DNA of 64,000 bases from Tigriopus japonicus (Eukaryota > Arthropoda > Copepoda > Harpacticoida > Harpacticidae), in NCBI GenBank assembly GCA_010645155.1, contig JAAGOF010000188.1:152390-216389 (forward strand), read 5' to 3'. Of the stretch, positions 1 to 10,970 are shown piece by piece. The notes below the pieces were generated by a model. The model was not told the DNA's origin and did no database searches. It was given only the letters and a program-made list of their open reading frames with translations. The translations under genes and the position numbers were made by a program. How positions within the stretch are numbered: position 1 is the first letter of the stretch; each line of letters opens with the position of its first letter.

Positions 1-150
1 GACAGAAATGAAGAAGAGCTACAAGAAGGTGGCCGATACATTGTTACAACCGTAAGATCAAGGGCCTTGATATGACAAATCAAAACTTCTACTTCTCCAT
101 TCGACATTCGTACATGACTAAGAAGTTGAAATGGAAGAATGGAAGAAATG

Positions 151-195
151 AAAGGAATTTTAGGTATTATCCATGTTAATACCTAAAATTCCTTT
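151..195. repeat. Perfect 19-bp hairpin
   Basis: AAAGGAATTTTAGGTATTA (151-169) is followed after a 7-base loop by its exact reverse complement (177-195). It is seen directly. It could be the centre of a small foldback element; no gene is associated with it. Confidence 0.85.
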
Positions 196-232
196 AAAAT
201 ATTCAACCTTTTTATGGCAATCTGAAAGGGAG

Positions 233-420
233 TTTACTTATTAATTCAACCAAAACCCATTACAGGTTCATTAGGAATCTCCAATCAACATTTGAGGCCC
301 TTAAGTTTGTGCAAGACTGATTTATGGCCCTTGCTATCTTCAAATACATGTGGATCATGAGATGGAATTGCTGTTGCCGCATGAAATTCGCCAGATGGCG
401 CACTTTATGGCCGTAGTCTT
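233..420 (+). repeat. Dispersed repeat, copy 1 (partner at 37619-37815)
   Basis: The stretch from the TTCAACCAAAA block through the AATCAACATTTGAGGC block to the GATGGCGCACTTT block reappears in the same order and strand at about 37619-37815, at roughly three-quarters identity by eye. It has no coding signal. The family is unknown. Confidence 0.6.
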
Positions 421-740
421 GTAATGGTGCTCTAGTCTTGACTAAAGAAGCTCATGTCCGCCATCAATGAAATTCAGCCAATCACATTTTTGGAGTTTCC
501 CCTCATGCTTCATGTGTGTTTTTTTAAAGATAAGTGAAAGTAGTTTTATTGTCTTTGGTCATTTTAAGAAAAAACTTTGAGTTAGAAACAATGTTGCTTA
601 AGTTAGGTACAAGGATGATTGAAAATCTAAGCCTTAAATAAATATTTATAAAGAATCTGCAAATCTGCATTATTTAATTACATTATAATACATCCTCGGT
701 CATTGTTTAATTGACCTTTGCGTTCTTGTGGTTTTCGACA

Positions 741-851
741 GTAAATATCTGTGATAAAACTCTAGTCAAACAGTCAAATAAATGTGCCAGGGGGCTTCAC
801 ACCTTCAATATCTTTATAAAAAGATTATTTCTGCGTGCATTCCACGTTTTT
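741..851 (+). repeat. Direct repeat flanking the minisatellites (partner at 1903-2012)
   Basis: About 110 bp, including AGTCAAATAAATGTGCCAGG and ATTTCTGCGTGCATT, is repeated at 1903-2012 with few differences. The two copies bracket both minisatellite arrays, which suggests a local duplication or the ends of one repeat unit. Confidence 0.75.
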
Positions 852-901
852 TCAATAGCAACGAGGATCAATCGGAAAAAAGCCCCCTGGAGACAAACCC
901 C

Positions 902-1340
902 AAGACGGAGCCTAATTTGGAGGACGGAGCCTCATTTGAAACACGGAGCCTCATTTAGAGGACGGAGCCTCATTTGGAGGACGGAGCCTCATTTGGAGGA
1001 CGGAGCCTCATTCGGAGGACGGAGCCTCATTCGGAGGACGGAACCTCATTTGGAGGACGGAGCCTCATTTGGTGGACGGAGCCTCATTCGGAGGACGAAG
1101 CCTGATATGGAAGACGAAGCCTCATATGGAAGACGGAGACTCGTATCATACGGAGGACGGAGCCTCATTTGGAGGACGGAGTCTCATTTGGAGGACGGAG
1201 TCTCATTTGGAGGCCGCAGTCTCATTTGAAGGACGGAGCCTAATTTGCAGGACAGAGCCTCATTCGGAGGACTGAGCCTAATTTGCAGGACAGAGCCTCA
1301 TTTGTAGGACGGAGCCTCATTTGGAGGACAGAAGCTAATC
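902..1340 (+). repeat. 19-bp minisatellite, about 23 units
   Basis: The unit is close to GGAGGACGGAGCCTCATTT and repeats head to tail with scattered substitutions. Because 19 is not a multiple of 3, all three frames are visited in 57 bp, so the array stays open and gives a false reading frame with a 19-residue peptide period. I regard this as a satellite and not a gene. Confidence 0.9.
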
Positions 1341-1403
1341 ATAGAGGGGAGTGCTGATAGTATCCATGGGCAATTCTTGCCCCTACCTTTGCTCCTCAGA
1401 GCA

Positions 1404-1555
1404 CTTCTTGTGGGACAGAAGAGCCCCTCTCATGGGACAAAAGAGCCCCTCTTGTGGGACAGATGAGACCCTCCTGTGGGACAGAAGAGCCCCTCTCGTG
1501 GGACAGATGAGCCCCTCTCGCGGGGCAGAAGAGCCCCTCTCGTGGGACAGAAGAG
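1404..1555 (+). repeat. 22-bp minisatellite, about 7 units
   Basis: The unit is close to GTGGGACAGAAGAGCCCCTCTC, given here as GTGGGACAGAAGAG plus CCCCTCTC. It lies 60 bp after the 19-bp array but has an unrelated sequence and period. Confidence 0.88.
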
Positions 1556-1902
1556 TGACCATTGTATTTTTCCCAGCTAATTGTTTTATTGGTAATGCCA
1601 GTTTTACAAGGTTCTTGTGTTCCCTCTAAAATTTTGGATTCCTAATACATCCTCGGTCAATGGCTAATTGATCGGTGCGGCAGATGGAACCGTGCAAAAA
1701 GAAAACGCCGGACATCAAGTTGACAACTGCTGTTCCAGGATTAATTTGTCACCTATTTGTCCTAAAATTACATCATAATTAATCCAAAAATATTGTAGGC
1801 ACTTGTTGGGGCACACGGGTGGTTTGATTGCGCCAAAGTGTTCACGCATTGGCATTATTTAAGTCTCAAAGTATGACTACGACACAACTTTCGTGTCAGG
1901 GT

Positions 1903-2012
1903 GTAAATATCTGTGTTAAAACTCTAGCCAAACAGTCAAATAAATGTGCCAGGGAGCTTCACACCGTCGATCTCTTAGATCATTTCTGCGTGCATTTCAC
2001 GTTTTTTTCATA
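1903..2012 (+). repeat. Direct repeat, second copy (partner at 741-851)
   Basis: This matches 741-851 over the GTAAATATCTGTG to GCATT(C)CACG interval. It lies just upstream of the polypyrimidine tract that precedes the WD-like fragment at 2032. Confidence 0.75.
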
Positions 2013-2031
2013 TTATTGCTTCGTTTTTTAG

Positions 2032-2358
2032 ATAAAAACGTGGAAGATTTCTCTTGTGGATGGTATCACTTGTATTCGAAGCATCAAAATCCATGATAGT
2101 ATTGTGATGAGCCTATCGGTTCAAAGTGGTCGGATCCTTTCCCGAAGTGTAAAAGGGAAAACCCTGGTTTGTAAAATTCCCACAGACGATGACGACACTG
2201 AATCAGAAGATTCCAAGCTGATATTACATCAAACTCAAACTGTGATGCTCGGATTTCTTCAACCCTTGGTTTTGGGGGATCGCCATTTCTTAGCGGGCCA
2301 TGCCACTGAACTGTTGCTACTTTATGATGTATGGAAATCTAAAAACATGGAAATATAA
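2032..2358 (+). pseudogene. WD-repeat-like exon fragment, possibly GNB1L-related
   Basis: After a splice-acceptor-like TTCGTTTTTTAG (ending 2031), one frame stays open from 2032 to a stop at 2356-2358. The translation has two blades with WD-repeat character: IKIHDSIVMSLSVQSGRILS, then LAGHATELLLLYDVW. The order and wording recall the GNB1L family, a WD40 protein implicated in PIKK stability, but this is a weak by-eye match. After the stop a different frame continues for about 28 codons, which suggests a frameshift. No flanking exons were found, so I read it as a broken or isolated exon. It could also be part of another WD40 protein. Confidence 0.4.
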
Positions 2359-2699
2359 AACACCCTGTGTTTGATGAAGGTGATTCTTTTTCAAAATGTC
2401 TCTGTTTTTGTAAGCCAAATATTTACGCTTAGGCATTTCAAGGTTTAAAAACTTCTTCTTTAGTTTGATCCCAAGTTTGTTTGAAATCAATCATTTGTTG
2501 GGGGTTGAAGGATCCAGGGGTTTTGAGGTACTTTTGAAAAATGCCAAACAATTAATCAAGATATCAAGATATTGAACGTTTGCCCGTTTTTCTTTGCCAA
2601 ATAATTGCACAGTAAATGTAAGTTTCGGCCGAAGGTGGGTACAACCGATAAGGTGGCCTGATTTTGGAAGCAACGATGCTAACTGGATTAAACTCAACT

Positions 2700-2865
2700 C
2701 ATCTCAAAGACTATTTTGGGCATTGTCATCCAAGATGACGGACAGTTCCACGAACATATTCAAATAAAAGTGGGTAAGGTATTTCCAACGTGTGGATGAA
2801 TCTATCGCACTTACAAGTCCAGAGATTGTGTTACGATGCTAACTATCTAACTCTGTACAAGTCAA
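2700..2865 (+). mobile_element. LINE ORF2 fragment
   Basis: Translation gives GIVIQDDGQFHEHIQIKVGK and then CG*IYRTYKSRDCVTMLT, matching the post-RT region of the larger LINE at 26441-29550 (FDEHIQLKVGKAFQTCGW). An internal stop shows it is dead. Confidence 0.75.
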
Positions 2866-2883
2866 GAACTACTTGCCTATTAA

Positions 2884-3630
2884 CAGTAACAATTTTTGAT
2901 AAACTATTTAATCTCTATTCAGAGACAATTTAGTTACTAGGGATGGGTGGGGCCAAGATTTCTCAGGATCGGGTCAAGGTCGGTTCGGCGACTTTTCGGA
3001 TCGGATCGGTTCGGAACCGAAAACAATTTGGATCCGGATCGATGCGAATCGGGATCCAATCAGATTGTATCCGTCTCATAAAGAGGGAGTCTTTTGGAAA
3101 GAATTCCTAACATCAATGCGCTTGTTGTCCAGGGTTTTAAAATCAGTGACAAATTTTGAAAAATAATATTTCTTTTTAGAGAAAATCCATCTTTTCGAAC
3201 GTAAAGAAAAAATCTTACGAAAAAGAATAAACTTGAGCTTCAAAGAAACATTTATCAGAATTTTATGAGTCGACTCGTGAGAGATCGCTTCCGGCTCCGG
3301 ATCGGTTTCTGGGGTTTTGGATCCGCCTCACGACGAGGCGACCTCAGAACCAATCCGATACTGAGTCGGCTCGTGGCCGATCTGGACCCAGCCCCATTAG
3401 TTACCTGTTGAATTCTGAATTCAAATTGAATAGAAATTTGTTCCACAGCACCTGAGTTATTTGGGTTTGAATGGTCCACTTTTGACCTCTAAAAGCCAAA
3501 AAATGCTAGTTACAACTAAAAACAAATTCCCAAAGATTTAATACAGTTTTCAATGTCGTAAAAGATGAAAGTTTTGAGTTTTGAAAATTATGTCAAAATA
3601 GCTCAAAATAATATACGGGGAGGGGCAGAA
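2884..3630. repeat. Foldback family FB-1 copy, split by a hAT insertion
   Basis: The motifs TTGATAAACTATTTAATCT, CAATTTAGTTAC, ACAAATTCCCAAAGATTT and TCAAAATAGCTCAAAATAAT recur at 25110-25265 and, in palindromic form, at 32908-33590. Here the repeat is interrupted at TTAGTTAC by the element at 2939-3396. There is no coding content. Confidence 0.75.
2939..3396. mobile_element. hAT-type MITE, TSD TTAGTTAC
   Basis: The element begins TAGGGATGGGT and ends ACCCAGCCCCA. An exact 8-bp duplication, TTAGTTAC, lies at 2931-2938 and 3397-3404. The interior is rich in GGATCGG/CCGATCC words and has no transposase. The related FB-1 copy near 25160 carries one uninterrupted TTTAGTTACATG, which acts as an empty site. 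Eight-bp duplications are typical of hAT transposition. Confidence 0.85.
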
Positions 3631-3803
3631 GTATGCAGACAAAACTTGGATGACGTATGAAGCAAGTTTTAGCAAACAGATGTGCTACTTTCTTTAAATG
3701 ACGCGTTTTGCTTGGGCTGCTACATCAGTGGGACCTCTGTAGGCAGAAACATTCATTAAGTTGACCTTGGCTTTATCTATCTACCATTTGTTTTACCTTT
3801 AAG

Positions 3804-5118
3804 GTATACTTTTGCCCATGAGCTCGGTCATTTGATGGGAGGTCAACATGATCGTGGACAGTTGGGATGTGGAAGTCAATGTCCTGGCACTCCTTACGGC
3901 TACTTGGTTCAAGGGTTACCCTATCACACCGTCATGGCGTAAGTTTTGAGGTCTTTATCTTTGCATGACACTTTTATATCGAGTTCGTTTCGAACTTCAA
4001 CACCACAGACGTACAATCACGCAACCTCTTACGCAGCCCTCTATGTAGAAGCAAATGGAAAAATTGTAGCAGTTACTTTGAAGTTTATCTCAGTCTTCGG
4101 TGTATAACGTGACGTGCAACTACACCGTTATAATGTAAAGCGCCATGGCAAAAGCACAAATAATATTCGTTCCTTTAAAGGCGTGTTATTCCTTGCTAGC
4201 AATAACTCATTAATTACAAGCTTAAACTAGATTTCAAACTCAAATTCGTGTTGGGATCGTTCCTTGTATGTGAACTTTTTCAACTACTTTAGGACTTTTA
4301 GTATTTCTTGATTGAAATTTAAAATATTTCTCATTGTAATTGCATTTACAAAATTGCAATTTAGATCGAGATATTCAGTTTCATTCAAGTGAAATTCAGC
4401 AAATCTTAAAACATGGATTATTTTTTCCAACTTAAAAAAGCTACCATAGAAGCAAAGATGGTACTGAGAGCTTAAAGTTTTTGTAGGACAGGACTGAGAG
4501 ACTTTAATATTTGTAAGCGGGATTTTTTGCGTTATATGATCCTTTTTGTCGGCCATGGAAATTCACCTATTTTGGGGTAATACAAGGATGGCTCAAGCCA
4601 GGATTACTTTCAAAATACACACTAGGTCCGATTAGTACAATGGAAATTCAACGGAACAATATATTTGTTGCAAAAACCTCACATTTTAGTACAGTGATCG
4701 GACCTACTGTGTATTTTTGAAATCTGTTCTGAAGTACAGTGGTTCTTGGTAATATCAATGATGCTCATTTCTGCCGACTTTTGGGAAAAGCAGTACCAAG
4801 AATAAAATTGAGAAACGTTTGCCGTTTGCTTTCAGTTATGGCACCAATACCAATCCAAATGCTATTCCATACTTTTCTACGCCCACTTTGATCTTTCCAA
4901 CGGGTCAACCGATTGGAACTTCGATGAATGATGTCCGGAGTACCCTTTTGAGCGTTCGTTTCGCCGTCAGTCAATTGGGCAACGACCAATGTGGGCGTGG
5001 TTGCTTCAATGTGCAAACGCCGAATAATTGCAATTATTGGAGTCAACAAGGTTACTGTCAACAAACTTACGTGGCTTATATGAGAGCCAACTGTGCTTTT
5101 ACTTGTGGATTTTGTTAA
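3804..5118 (+). CDS. Reprolysin-like zinc metalloprotease with C-terminal ShK domain, last two exons
   Basis: Two phase-matched exons are visible: 3804-3938 (acceptor TTACCTTTAAG, donor GTAAGT) and 4836-5118 (acceptor TTGCTTTCAG, stop TAA). The first encodes FAHELGHLMGGQHDRG, the HExxHxxGxxHD zinc motif of M12B (reprolysin/ADAM-type) peptidases. The splice joins GC to T and creates VMAYGT, the Met-turn expected after the zinc motif. The second exon ends in a cysteine-rich ShK-type module (CGRGCFN, NNCNYW, GYCQQTY, NCAFTCGFC), common at the ends of secreted animal metalloproteases. The signal peptide, prodomain and N-terminal catalytic half are not seen upstream, so the gene is either partial or has distant exons. 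It is likely secreted. Confidence 0.8.
4609..4722. repeat. Short foldback, about 115 bp
   Basis: TTCAAAATACACA-CTAGGTCCGAT (from 4609) is mirrored by ATCGGACCTACTGTGTATTTTTGAA (to about 4722). It sits in the intron of the protease gene and looks like a tiny MITE. Confidence 0.7.
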
Positions 5119-5750
5119 TGACAACATTACCCAATGTTGCTTTCCTTCCAGCTTTTAATATATTGAATTATTCAGCATCACAAAGTCAACATGTCACCCA
5201 TATATCATTTTAACGAAAACACAATTTTTGTCGCCTTCATGTTTATACTCAAGGCCCGTTAATCTGACTTGATTTTGGTATACTCCTAAAAGATCTCATA
5301 TGTGTTAACATGCGGCCTAAAAATGTCTTAGTTAAACTCCAAGCGATTTGAAGTATAAGGAAACATCAATTTTAAGAACAAAGCTCTTACTACAATTACT
5401 ACAGGAAGAGGGCAGATTTTTGGTGCGAAGTGCATTCTTTGGTGGCCCAACATGTCTCACTTTTAAGGATCGGCCAAAAAAAGAAGTCTATGAGCCTCAA
5501 TTAGACCTGAAACGGATTCAGGTTTTGCAATAAAAACGCCAAATTCCACACTTGGACTGCCGACCTTGTAGTACACTTACTCACTACACTTACTCTAACT
5601 TTTATTTTTTTTCTACAAATTTTCGGATTCGGATTCATTCGGATTGAGCAACAAATTTCGGATTCGGATTCCTTTGGATTGATTGGAAGCTGTTGGTTTC
5701 AGATCCGATGCACAACTCTAGTTCAAAGGTTCATTCAAAATGAGAGCTCA
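5119..5750. other. No gene seen
   Basis: AT-rich sequence after the protease stop. It has a few TTCGGATTCGGATTC repeats near 5625-5675 and otherwise nothing recognisable. Confidence 0.6.
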
Positions 5751-5850
5751 GAGGCTAGTTTTTTAAGACGCAAAGATCGATCTTAAGATCGTACTTTATT
5801 ACTGTAAGTTCGATCTTGAGATTGATCTTTGCGCTTAAAAAACAAGCCTC
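5751..5850. repeat. Hairpin with about 40-bp arms
   Basis: GAGGCTAGTTTTTTAAGACG and the following CAAAGATCGATCTTAAGATCG are mirrored by CGATCTTGAGATTGATCTTTG and CGCTTAAAAAACAAGCCTC, with a loop of about 20 bases. It is probably a miniature inverted-repeat element. Confidence 0.8.
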
Positions 5851-7719
5851 AGAACTTTAATTAGGTGCCATTTTCTGCGACTTAGGCTTTCGAAACGGAC
5901 ACGGCTGTTCATTGTCTACTATGATTGGAGCAATACGGAATGTTTGATGCGCAATGGTAATGAGTAGGGCTGAATATTTTAGGTTAACTTTTTTGGGCAA
6001 ATCATGACATAATTAGGTTGCCCAAAATTACGTTTTAGTTTTTTTTAGGTTGAATAGATTATACCTTTTACAGAGTTTTTCTGACCAAATTTTGCCTTTT
6101 ATTATTTTGTTCTACAGTACTTTCCTCTTGGCAAGAGTAAAAGCAGATGAGCAGAGACAAAGGCAATGAAAATTTTATTTGTCAGTAGAGGAAAATGGCA
6201 TATAGAACAGTAAAAAAGTGTCGACTGAAAAAAGGAGATTGGAAACTTTTGACCTAAAAACAAAATCGATAATTGTCGACCTAAAAAAGGAGATCGGATT
6301 TTTTTTTACCTTAAAACGAGTTCGGAAATTTTCCACCTAAAAACGAGAGAAAATTTTTTCGACTTAAAACAGAGATCGAAAATTTGCGCCCTAAAAAACG
6401 AGATGAAATGATGGTATATGGCTTCAAAAAATGACAATGAGCGCCCGTAATTGGCAGTATTTCAAACAACTTTTGGCAATGTCGGCCTGAAACCACCTGT
6501 TCGCTAATACGGTATGTTGATGGGATAAAAAACATTGTGGCTCCCACTCCTCTTCTTTCCTCCTTTGTTCCTATGTTTTGTTGTTTTAAAGACAGTGGGG
6601 TAAGGAACTTTATGGTACAAATGACTTTAGGAAAAGAAAAAAAGTTAATAAACAAGAAAAGCTTTTTTTCACAAAATAATACTAAAAAAAACTTTTCTCT
6701 TCTCAATTTGTCAATTGTCTATCTTTCACATAGAACAAAATGACGACCTTTTTTCAGGGCGGAGTAAAATTTCAAAAAAATTGGTTTTATTAATAAAAAT
6801 TCTGAAAAACGTGAAAAAAATACTTAAAATTTCTACAAAATGCAAAAATTAGTTCAAAATAAGTTTTAGAACCCCCAAAAAGTGTTTCAAGCGAAAGTGT
6901 CGAAAAAAAGTTTTTTATTAAGACTTTTAAATCCTCGCTCTACAGTGATGACTGATGACCTTCTCTCAAGTTAATCGACGCTTACTTGAAAATGGAAGGC
7001 AAATACTAGAAATCGAAGGACATTGGAGGGGGATATCCACATTGCTAAGAAAAGATGTGCTCTAGGGTTGTATCCTGGGTCTGTTACTATTTCACAAACA
7101 AATTCAAGTCAAAAATATTATCACCAAATCTAATATTTTCACAAAAAGACTCAAAAAGAACAAAATCATTTTAAATGATGAGGTAAGGCCATATTTGTAA
7201 AGATTACATAAGAGAAGGAAATCGCAAAAGTCAAGCCTTTGTACCAAGACACTAAATAGCAATATTCATGATTTTCACCTACAAAACCTTCGAGATAATG
7301 TGTAGTAAAGTTGTACAGGGTGGCTGATAGGTAAAGAGGCCAAAATATGTAATTAGATAAAAAATTATTTGATTTGAATGTTTTGCTGCTTTACGCAGTT
7401 TTTAAATATTTGTTTGTTTTTTTGCCAAAAAAAGGAAAATTCCCGTTTTTCATTGAATTATTTCAATAATCTTTAAGATATCGGTGAATCTTTTGAAATG
7501 ACAAAAAACTAACCAATCCAAGTTTTATTGCAAATTTTTAAGAGGGGAACAGTCAGACAAAAAAAGGAAAAAAATGCGTGTGACAGAAATAGTTGGTCAG
7601 CCGGGCCTCAAAAATAACGTTAGGGCAGATTCTGATTTGAAAATAAAAACTGCAGCTCCAACTAGAAAAAAAATTTGGAATTTTTAATCCAATCTTTTTT
7701 ATTTCATAACAAATTTACC
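5851..7719. other. T/A-rich non-coding stretch with a degenerate tandem repeat
   Basis: No gene is supported. At about 6221-6405 a degenerate unit of 30-40 bp (GACCTAAAAAACGAGATCGG-like) is repeated five to seven times. The rest is low-complexity sequence with long A and T runs. The composition resembles the interiors of the hAT-type MITEs elsewhere, but I found no matching target duplication. Confidence 0.55.
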
Positions 7720-8450
7720 CCATTTGCTTGCCATACTATTTGAATCAAACGACCCTAATGGGAGATGCAAGGGGAGGTTTAAGTGATCTCTTCAAAAATC
7801 TTATCGCGGGCGGATGAAAAAAGAGAAAAGGCTTGTTCGTCAATGTAAGATTTTGGTCAGTGCAAGGGTTTTCGCGTTTTACAGACCGCCCTTATGACTT
7901 AGATGCTACAAAAAATGTCGAATTGCCAGTATGGACATTTTGACTCTCGGTTTTGTAAGAATTTGCAAAATTATTCTACTGATTAAAAAATGGCAAGCAC
8001 TTAAAAAAGACCTTTGATATTGAAGAGAAACACGTACAAAAAACGGCATTTTGTTTGATACCATGATAGTTTTGGAGCTTTACAATACAAAACAGTGCTT
8101 ATAACATCACTTACACTTGTACTTACCCAAAAAAGTGGCCTTTTGTTGAGAATTTTCTCGTGCAAGAACGAGCAAATAAAGTGTGCATTTTTTTCCAAAA
8201 TCCTAACCAAAGGTGTTCAAACTTGCAATTCGACATTTTTCATGGCATCTAATTCGCAAGGGTGGTCTGTAAATTGCGAAAACCCTTAAACTGCCCAAAT
8301 TCTCACGAGCCACCTACTGTTGCCAAACAAGCCTTTTCTCTTCTTTCATCCGCCCGCGATAAGATTTTTGAAGAGATCACTCAAATTGCACAACCACATC
8401 ACGAGTGGTGTGATTTACACAAGCTGACGCACATTTTGTTATGTTATTAC
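7720..8450 (+). repeat. Cuticle-gene promoter remnant carrying a foldback
   Basis: GCTTGCCATACTATTTGAATC and AACGACCCTAAT (7728-7760) and CACAACCACATCACGAGTGG (8387 onward) match the upstream region of the cuticle-like gene at 9860-9920. Between them lies a foldback: CTCTTCAAAAATCTTATCGC (about 7788) through to about 7960 is mirrored by about 8205-8385, giving arms near 175 bp. A promoter copy was apparently split by the foldback. No cuticle coding sequence follows. Confidence 0.65.
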
Positions 8451-9457
8451 TAGGTGTGCACTTTTCGTGCAAACAAAAAGACCAAAAAAGCAGATTAAAG
8501 TGCAAAAAAGTGCAAAAAAAGTGCAAACATTTTTTTGTGAAATACAATGAAATTGGTTGATTGATGATTGATGGTTGGTTGATGTGGTTCATTTGGGAAT
8601 ACACGAAAATTGCTAAGCACCTTGGTTGTTCCAAAAATGCTTTTTAAGTCAAAAAAGATCAGAAATGCAATTTCTCCCAATGTTGACTCACATGTCAACA
8701 TACATAAGTCAGATTTTACAGTATACCAAACTTAAATCAAATTGATGGTTCTTTAGTACACTCTCAACAGAGCTGTTGCTTTTTTCAAAAACGACAGCTG
8801 ATAATCTGAGAGTATACTCAAGGATTGTTGATGTGGCTTTACATAGTTTAATTGTAAAAGATAAATATGCATATACATACAATGTCTATCTAACCTTTTG
8901 ACCGTTTGACTTGATTTTTAATATTCAAGCCAAAGGAGTTTTTTATACTCAAGAACCATACTTGGTGAAGTTTTTTCAAGAGCTTTTGGTCTTTTTTGTT
9001 TTGATTTAAGTGGGTAGGTTGATTACAATTATTTTCTATGTTTATTCAACGTTTCTTTCTACCCATTGATTGTTTTTGTTGAGCATAATTGTTATTAATG
9101 TCAAATAAATTGAATTTTCAGCAAAAAATAATAGTGTTCACTAACATGATTTTAATTGCCAGCCCATAAGGTAAACTATTTACCCCAACAAGTGAAGCCA
9201 ATTTCAATATTTGGAACAATCAACAATGTTTTAATTTTTTTAAGCATGTTGGTTTTTTTTTTGACAGAAAGTTTTTTTCACGGCATTTGGAATAAAGTGT
9301 TCATTTTTTTGAAATTTCTGGCCAAAAAGCAAGATATTAGCAAAAAATCACGACAAAAAATTGCAAAAACGTGGAAAAACGGCAAAAAGTGCAAATAAAG
9401 TAAAAAAAACCGGCCAAACGTGTAAAAAAGTGCATCTGCATGAAAAGTGCACCCCTG
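8451..9457. mobile_element. hAT-type MITE, TSD GTTATTAC
   Basis: It starts TAGGTGTGCACTTTTCGTGC and ends with a reversed match (GCATGAAAAGTGCACCCCTG). GTTATTAC is duplicated exactly at 8443-8450 and 9458-9465. Subterminal GTGCAAAAAAGTGCAAA repeats are dense at both ends. No transposase is present. It is 1007 bp long. Confidence 0.88.
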
Positions 9458-9465
9458 GTTATTAC

Positions 9466-9890
9466 GTTGTGGTTCTCGTGGCCTCTAAGGTAATTTGAAG
9501 GATCAAATCTTTGTGGGTCAGTAGGTAGGTAGGTAGTGTTTGAAATGTTTGTCTAATCTTAGCGTCTTTAATGCAGCTTTGAAAATTTATCTCTGACAGG
9601 TTTTTTATGGAAAAGGGTCAGTGAAAAAATGTCTGTTTCATGTTAGGTTCCCTTATTCTAGGGAAAAGGATGAGCTCAAAAGGTTTGGCCCAAAAAATCA
9701 AGAACAAATAAATCACTGGATCAAAAAAATATCCGACCAAATAATTCGAGGTCAGTTTGACGTCATCAGCTAATAATTGAAATAAGAGTATATAAAAATA
9801 TAGATAAGAGGATTTGCAACAAAATTCAAACCAAAAATGAAAGCAATTCATCTCCGTTGCTTGCCATAATACTTGAATCAAACGACACTA
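9466..9890. other. No gene seen
   Basis: AT-rich spacer between the hAT element and the cuticle-like promoter; one GTAGGTAGGTAGGTAG-like tract at about 9521-9537. Confidence 0.6.
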
Positions 9891-10102
9891 ATTGCATAAC
9901 CACATCACGAGTGGTGTGATCAAGCCCAGCTCATCAACCAATCCAAGCAAACCATGGCTATACAGTTACACCAAAATAGAACGTGTTTAACCAAGTCGAT
10001 TATCCAACTTTTTTCCTTCTCAAAAGTTGTCAATCGGATGATTTGCAAGTACTGGAATCAATCCCTATAAAGGTCCAGAGGATTTGAAAGAATGGCATCA
10101 GT
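9891..10102 (+). promoter_or_regulatory. Promoter of cuticle-like gene copy 1
   Basis: The 17-bp ACCACATCACGAGTGGT (9899-9915) has ACCAC/GTGGT arms and is conserved in the other two gene copies. A TATA box TATAAAG lies at 10066-10072 and an arthropod-type initiator TCAGTT at 10098-10103, about 32 bp downstream. The start codon follows at 10126. The conserved block TTCTCAAAAGTTGTCAATCG lies between palindrome and TATA. Confidence 0.75.
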
Positions 10103-10125
10103 TTCCAAACAATTCCACATCAGCA

Positions 10126-10953
10126 ATGAAAGCATTCGCAGTATGTAGCCATTGAGGAAATTATATTGTTGCTTTTTCGTTTCAATTCATTCACTCACAT
10201 AATCCTTCACAGGTTACCCTCCTGGCTGTCGTGGCTCAAGCTCAAAAGCCTTATTACTACAAATGGAGTGTAGACAAACCCAATGCTCCACCCTTTGAAT
10301 TCCCCGAGAACATCCCAGTCCCTTTCCCCGAGACCAATGAGCCTGAGGGCAATGCTGGCTATCAATACCAATACACTCCCAGCCAACCCAATGCCCGCCC
10401 TTTCAAGGCCCCTGAGGATTACACCCCCGTGGATTTTAAATACCAATACGTAAACAAACCTGGAGACAGCTTCAAATACAACTACGAACCTGCCCCTGGC
10501 GAGTTTAACTTCGTTTATACCCCCGAACCCAACATGATGAATTTGAGCCCTGAGGAGATTGAGGCCAACTCCGCAAGTGTGGCCACCAGTGTTCGGGATG
10601 TGGCTGCTCTATTATCTTCCGTGAACTCTGATGACATCAAGGCTATCACCGGGGAATTGGGCTTTGGCCAAGACTTTGACTTGACCGGTGTTTCTGCGGG
10701 TATCAACAAGATTGGTGACTTCATTGAAAATGGTGGCAAGGCCGGAGCCAAAATTGCTGGGAATCTTCCACCTCAGCCTGAAGAATCCGAGATTCGAGAT
10801 GCCCCAGTGCAACCAGTGAATCTTCTTGCTGAACCTGTCCCTGTGGCCCCCTTTGCTGCCTTTCAATCTGCTTATCCTGTGCCTGTTCCAGGAGCTTACC
10901 AACCCGGTTACATGGTGGTGTCTCAAGCCCCCCTAGTCTATTATAGAAAGTAA
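10126..10953 (+). CDS. Secreted cuticle-like structural protein, copy 1
   Basis: Exon 1 (10126-10140) codes MKAFA and ends at donor GTATGT. Exon 2 (10213-10953) follows acceptor CCTTCACAG. The protein is 251 residues. The joined N-terminus MKAFAVTLLAVVAQAQ is a signal peptide, with probable cleavage before KPYYYKW. The mature N-terminal half is rich in Pro, Tyr and Phe and has repeated modules: KPNAPPFEFPEN, QPNARPFKAPED, then three FKYQYVN/FKYNYEP/FNFVYTP steps. A middle region (about residues 110-190) looks helical (SPEEIEANSASVATSVRDV), and the tail is Pro/Val/Ala-rich. It is not a classical Rebers-Riddiford cuticle protein, so the class is inferred from composition. C-rich codons set it apart from the AT-rich flanks and suggest high expression. 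A polyadenylation signal AATAAA is at 10965-10970. Confidence 0.85.
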
Positions 10954-10970
10954 TGTTAGAACCAAATAAA

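Noticed and set aside
711..1229. A 172-codon open frame rich in RTEPHLEDGASFGG
   Set aside because: It is the translation of a 19-bp minisatellite; the period of 57 bp explains both openness and peptide repetition. No ATG or splice support.
5966..6941. hAT MITE starting TAGGGCTGAATATTTTAGG and ending near CTCGCTCTA
   Set aside because: The ends are only loosely complementary and the flanking 8-mers do not match.
10207..10926. Antisense frames opposite the cuticle-like exons (also at 29613-30332 and 50553-51097)
   Set aside because: They are shadows of strong codon bias in the sense frame and lack splice sites, promoter and family similarity.
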